From: Methylobacter sp015476545
GTDB taxonomy: Bacteria; Pseudomonadota; Gammaproteobacteria; Methylococcales; Methylomonadaceae
Assembly: GCF_052162025.1 (NCBI RefSeq)
Contig: NZ_CP197401.1
Span: 2,418,001-2,482,000 of the forward strand
Direction of reading: 5' to 3'
Length of the DNA: 64,000 bases
Under the pieces are notes generated by a model. That model worked only from the letters and a program-made list of their open reading frames with translations, did no database searches and was not told where the DNA came from. The translations under genes were made by a program, and so were the position numbers. The stretch's first letter is position 1, and each line of letters opens with the position of its first letter. This document shows positions 60,629 to 64,000 of the stretch, piece by piece.

Positions 60629-61822
60629 GTGTTTATAAGAAAATCATCAAAAATCCCGCGCACCGTCTGGACGCTGGGTTATGTCAGCCTGTTCATGGAT
60701 GTGTCTTCGGAACTGGTACACAGCATATTGCCGGTGTTTCTGGTTACTGTGCTGGGCGCAAATGCATTGACCGTCGGATTTATCGAAGGCATTGCCGAGG
60801 CGACTGCGCTGATCGTCAAAATATTTTCAGGCGCATTAAGTGATTTTTTCGGCCGCCGGAAATGGCTTATCCTGGCCGGTTATGGCATGGCGGCGCTTAC
60901 CAAACCCTTGTTTCCTCTCGCAAGTTCTGTGGAAACGGTCTTTACGGCGCGCTTCCTGGACAGAATCGGCAAGGGCGTTCGGGGCGCTCCGCGCGATGCC
61001 CTGATTGCCGATGTGGCCCCTTCAGACATTCGTGGCGCCTGTTTTGGCCTTCGCCAATCCATGGATACAGTGGGCGCGTTTTTCGGTCCTCTTGCTGCCA
61101 TAGTGTTGCTGTATCTTTACCACGGCGATATGAAGGCGCCATTGTGGTTTGCCGTTGTGCCCGCGGCAATCACGATTGTTTTAATTATGGCCGGCGTCAA
61201 GGAACCCGTCGCAAAAACCAGGCCGCACCCATTCCGTTCGCCCTTAAAGCTGGCTTTTCTTAAGGATTTCTCCAGACACTACTGGTGGGTTGTCGCCATA
61301 GGCACCGTCTTTACGCTGGCCCGGTTCAGCGAGGCTTTTCTGATATTGCGGGCCGAGCAAACAGGCCTGTCCGTCACCTGGATTCCCATGGTCATGGTCG
61401 TGATGAGCCTGTTCTATGCCGTGTCGGCTTATCCTGCCGGGGTCTTATCGGACCATGTGAACAAGAAGGTCTTGCTGGCCGCGGGTCTCGTTTTGCTGGC
61501 TTTGGCTGATTTAGCGCTAGCCCGGGCCCATTCGGCTCTGGTCGTCATGTGCGGCGTCGCTTTATGGGGACTGCACATGGGATTTACGCAAGGCATTCTG
61601 GCGACCATGATTGCTGCTGCCACGCCCCAGGATTTGAAAGGCACGGCATTCGGGCTATTCAATTTCGTAACCGGCCTGTTTATGCTGCTGGCCAGCGTCA
61701 TTGCCGGCTGGTTATGGGACCGTTATGGCGCGGATATGACATTCTATGCCGGTGCAGCGTTTTCGATGCTGGCATTGTTGCTGCTGATGTTTCATAAAAG
61801 CTATAAGCGAGCAACACCTTAA
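60629..61822 (+). CDS. Major facilitator superfamily transporter
   Basis: A 397-residue MFS protein with 12 predicted helices. The loop 2-3 signature is GALSDFFGRRKWLILAGY, and the family of this type is marked by GFIEGIAEATALIVK and DRIGKGVRGAPRDALIAD. Substrate unknown. It starts with GTG at 60629, AAGGA seven bases upstream, 18 bases after the DUF4010 gene, so the two may be one operon. Confidence 0.88.
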   Translation: MFIRKSSKIPRTVWTLGYVSLFMDVSSELVHSILPVFLVTVLGANALTVGFIEGIAEATALIVKIFSGALSDFFGRRKWLILAGYGMAALTKPLFPLASSVETVFTARFLDRIGKGVRGAPRDALIADVAPSDIRGACFGLRQSMDTVGAFFGPLAAIVLLYLYHGDMKAPLWFAVVPAAITIVLIMAGVKEPVAKTRPHPFRSPLKLAFLKDFSRHYWWVVAIGTVFTLARFSEAFLILRAEQTGLSVTWIPMVMVVMSLFYAVSAYPAGVLSDHVNKKVLLAAGLVLLALADLALARAHSALVVMCGVALWGLHMGFTQGILATMIAAATPQDLKGTAFGLFNFVTGLFMLLASVIAGWLWDRYGADMTFYAGAAFSMLALLLLMFHKSYKRATP

Positions 61823-61862
61823 GCCCGAAACAATGTTCCGCTTTATCGTATAGGAAGGTGAA

Positions 61863-63200
61863 TTAAAAGAGGGTCTGTTCATCCACGCTTTTCGCCAGCG
61901 CGTGCAGCTCGGCAGAAATAATCACCGGATACTCGGACATGTCAGAAAGCCGGCGTAATGCCTCTGGCAACCGGCTTAACTGTCTTTTGGCATATTCCCT
62001 GGATGCCGTCAGCAAAGGTTGCGGCGTCACGATTCGTCCGGCCTGCATGACCGGTTGCAGTAACGGCTCTCCCGTGCATGGAACGTTTTCAACCGTCACG
62101 GTATCGCCGCACATGAAGCCATTGTCATCATAATTACGATAAACCTGTTTACGCCCGGGCCAGGTTGCCTTGCCTTCCGAGCGTTTGCGTCGGGTGATGC
62201 CTGCATATTCCTGCAATTTATAGGCGCAGTCGAAATAAGGCGCATCGGCCGAGGTGTCCAGATGCGTGCCGATGCCGAAACCGTCTATCGGCGCCTGCTG
62301 CGCCGTCAATGCTTCAAGCTTGTATTCATCAACACTGCCGCTGGCAAAAATGGTGGCCTGCTGAAGACCGCCTTGGTCGAGAATCCTTCTGACCTTTTTG
62401 GCGTGTTCGGCCAGATCGCCGCTATCGATGCGCACGCCTTTAATTTTTATGCCTTGCGATTGCAGCGTATTGGCCAGATCGACGACTTTCTGCGCGGCCG
62501 CCTCGGTATCGTAGGTGTCGATCAACAACACGACATTATCCGGATTGGCTTTTGCGAAATCGATAAAGGCCTCGCTTTCGCTGTCGTATGTCTGTACGAA
62601 GGAGTGCGCCATCGTGCCGTAAGTCGGAATATCGAAATACATGCCAGCGTTCACCGTCGCGGTACCGTCGAAGCCGGCCAGATAACTGGCCCGTGCCGCC
62701 AGCAGCGCAGCCTCGCCACCATGAGCGCGGCGCATGCCGAAATCAACGAGCAGTTTGTCCGGCGCGATCAATACCGAGCGCGCGGCCTTGGAAGCGATCA
62801 GGGTCTGGAAATGCAGCAGATTGATGAGCCTGCTTTCGACCAGCTGCGCTTCCGGCAGCGGCGCGGTAATGCGCAAAATCGGCTCATGTGGAAAAAATAC
62901 GGTGCCTTCGGACATTGCATGCACATCGCCGGTAAATCTGAAGGCGGCGAACCGATCGAGCACAGCCGGCTTGAACTGTCCTGTACTGGCGAGCCAATCA
63001 ATTTCATTCGAGGAGAATTGCAGTTCCTGGAGATAAATCAAAGCCTGGGCAAGCCCCGCCGCGACCATATAGCCGCGGGACTTGGGCAGTTTCCGGATAA
63101 AAAACTCGAAGACCGCAGGCTCTTCCCTGTTCTGTTCATAATAACCCTGCAGCATGGTCAACTGATAGAGATCAGTCAGCAATGCACTGCCGGAGATCAT
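61863..63200 (-). CDS. pncB: Nicotinate phosphoribosyltransferase
   Basis: A 445-residue enzyme that converts nicotinate and PRPP to nicotinate mononucleotide. TDLYQLTMLQGYYEQ opens the protein, DFGMRRAHGGEAALLAARASYLAGFDGT and YGTMAHSFVQTYDSE hold the active site, and GVRIDSGDLAEHAKK and FASGSVDEYKLEAL bind the phosphate. It overlaps the pncA stop by ATGA, so nicotinamide deamidation and nicotinate use are coupled. Confidence 0.95.
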   Translation of the reverse strand: MISGSALLTDLYQLTMLQGYYEQNREEPAVFEFFIRKLPKSRGYMVAAGLAQALIYLQELQFSSNEIDWLASTGQFKPAVLDRFAAFRFTGDVHAMSEGTVFFPHEPILRITAPLPEAQLVESRLINLLHFQTLIASKAARSVLIAPDKLLVDFGMRRAHGGEAALLAARASYLAGFDGTATVNAGMYFDIPTYGTMAHSFVQTYDSESEAFIDFAKANPDNVVLLIDTYDTEAAAQKVVDLANTLQSQGIKIKGVRIDSGDLAEHAKKVRRILDQGGLQQATIFASGSVDEYKLEALTAQQAPIDGFGIGTHLDTSADAPYFDCAYKLQEYAGITRRKRSEGKATWPGRKQVYRNYDDNGFMCGDTVTVENVPCTGEPLLQPVMQAGRIVTPQPLLTASREYAKRQLSRLPEALRRLSDMSEYPVIISAELHALAKSVDEQTLF

Positions 63201-63802
63201 GGAATCATGGACAAGGTAATGAGTTTAGCGCCCTTTTGAATCATTTCGTCGATGGCCTTTTGACCATCCTGGGGCTGAACATTAATGGCCCGCACGGCAT
63301 CGGTCAGCAAGAAAACTGGATAGTTCAGAGCCAGCGCATCGCGCACTGTATTCAAAACGCAATAATCGGTAGCAAGCCCGCCGACGAACAAACGTCTGGC
63401 GCCGACACTGTCGAGCTGCTGTTTGCAGACAGGCGTTTCGAAGGCCGAATAGCCGTCGCGCTCAACTTCAGTTCCTGCCGAGATAATCTGTACGGACGCC
63501 GGAAGATGCAGGGCGGCCGAGAATTCCGCGCCCTTAGTGCCGATAACGCAGTGCTCAGGCCACGGTCCGCCCTGTTCAATAAAGGAACTGTGATTTTTCG
63601 GATGCCAATCGCGCGTTGCGAATATGGGCAGCCCACGCCGGGCAAATCGCTCAATGTAACCGTTCAGCGCCGATATCACCTGCTCCCCGCCAGGCACCGG
63701 CAGGCTGCCGCCAGGCAAAAAATCGTTTTGCAGATCCACTATGACCAGGGCATCGCCTTCAGCCAAACTGATTTTTTCATATCCGCTGTATGTGCTGGTC
63801 AT
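63197..63802 (-). CDS. pncA: Nicotinamidase
   Basis: A 201-residue isochorismatase-fold enzyme converting nicotinamide to nicotinate. LVIVDLQNDFLPGGSL holds the catalytic Asp, RDWHPKNHSSF the zinc His pair, and GGLATDYCVLNTVRDAL the nucleophilic Cys. It is first of the pncA-pncB salvage pair. Its start lies inside the end of the upstream minus-strand frame (63777-64000). Confidence 0.94.
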   Translation of the reverse strand: MTSTYSGYEKISLAEGDALVIVDLQNDFLPGGSLPVPGGEQVISALNGYIERFARRGLPIFATRDWHPKNHSSFIEQGGPWPEHCVIGTKGAEFSAALHLPASVQIISAGTEVERDGYSAFETPVCKQQLDSVGARRLFVGGLATDYCVLNTVRDALALNYPVFLLTDAVRAINVQPQDGQKAIDEMIQKGAKLITLSMIP

Positions 63803-64000
63803 AAATCACCGGGGGCGACACCATGGCCTCAGCAGAGCGATTAGGTTGGGCATGGCAACCATCGCAATTACCCGAACCGGGCATATCAAAAGTTCTATCG
63901 TCAATCAGATTAACATTTTGAGGCATGTTCGTCCGGGCTTGCGTAACGGCTTCAGGCGCGTCGACACTAAAGGCGTCAACACCAAATTTGACAGTCAGGA
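63777..64000 (-). CDS. C-terminal end of a protein with a CXXCH haem motif, cut by window edge
   Basis: An open frame from the right edge to TGA at 63777. The visible 73 codons include FSVDAPEAVTQARTNMPQNV and then GNCDGCHAQPNRSAE, a c-type haem attachment motif, ending IYDQHIQRI. The frame is too short to name the protein; a cytochrome c or an oxidoreductase with a terminal haem is likely. It overlaps the pncA start by 26 bases. Confidence 0.6.
   Translation of the reverse strand, partial: LTVKFGVDAFSVDAPEAVTQARTNMPQNVNLIDDRTFDMPGSGNCDGCHAQPNRSAEAMVSPPVIYDQHIQRI

Overview
The window looks like chromosomal DNA of a gammaproteobacterial methanotroph (Methylococcales type; the genus cannot be set from this window). 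The strongest pointer is a tightly coupled operon for tetrahydromethanopterin/methanofuran-type C1 cofactors (24476-27649). A quinoprotein-associated SoxYZ-like carrier with its zinc metallohydrolase (8319-10127) and gammaproteobacterial envelope and housekeeping genes (pqiBC, htpX, cmoM, mtgA, lon, pcm) fit the same assignment. Most of the window is typical, densely packed core genome on both strands.

Layout. 0-8 kb: end of a pqi lipid-transport operon, a lytic transglycosylase, a Nudix hydrolase coupled to a glucose/sorbosone-type dehydrogenase, htpX with a candidate heat-shock promoter and a clear terminator, endonuclease V with mobA, then small lipoproteins and a Uma2 nuclease. 8-12 kb: the SoxYZ/metallohydrolase pair, a LysR regulator and two small tandem paralogues of unknown function. 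12-17 kb: def-ppk1, a methyltransferase/PLP-enzyme pair, an SRAP protein and tRNA-Val(UAC). 18-23 kb: an RND efflux pair and cmoM. 23-24.4 kb: a candidate small RNA with its own promoter and terminator, then folP. 24.5-27.8 kb: the C1 cofactor operon. 27.8-31.3 kb: YihY, small membrane and coiled-coil proteins, and a truncated remnant of cmoA.

31.4-40.2 kb is the accessory part. It holds an AT-rich RlmN-type gene, a Tat-exported Gfo/Idh oxidoreductase, a SagB-type nitroreductase, a KAP-like P-loop NTPase, a diverged duplicate of the 3' end of proS, an amino-acid permease, an orphan membrane protein and several palindromic repeats. The intact proS follows at 40.2-41.9 kb. 42-49 kb: a mono-heme cytochrome c, a MASE1/CHASE hybrid histidine kinase, an FAD protein, a BamE-like lipoprotein and mtgA. 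49-58 kb: cysDN (CysN carries a collapsed APS-kinase-like tail), hsp20-lon, archease-rtcB for RNA repair, DUF72 and pcm. 58-64 kb: a small acidic protein, two membrane transport-type proteins, the NAD salvage pair pncB-pncA, and the 3' end of a gene encoding a CXXCH haem motif.

The observations most worth following are: the CysN tail that looks like an APS kinase without its P-loop; a cmoA fragment fused to the front of another gene although cmoM is intact; a family of GTAGG palindromes whose arms supply the stop codons of three genes; the proS 3' duplication bordering accessory genes; the candidate small RNA at 23.15-23.39 kb; and two small ORFs at 27639-27788 and 29203-29382. No CRISPR array, transposase, integrase or rRNA gene was seen.
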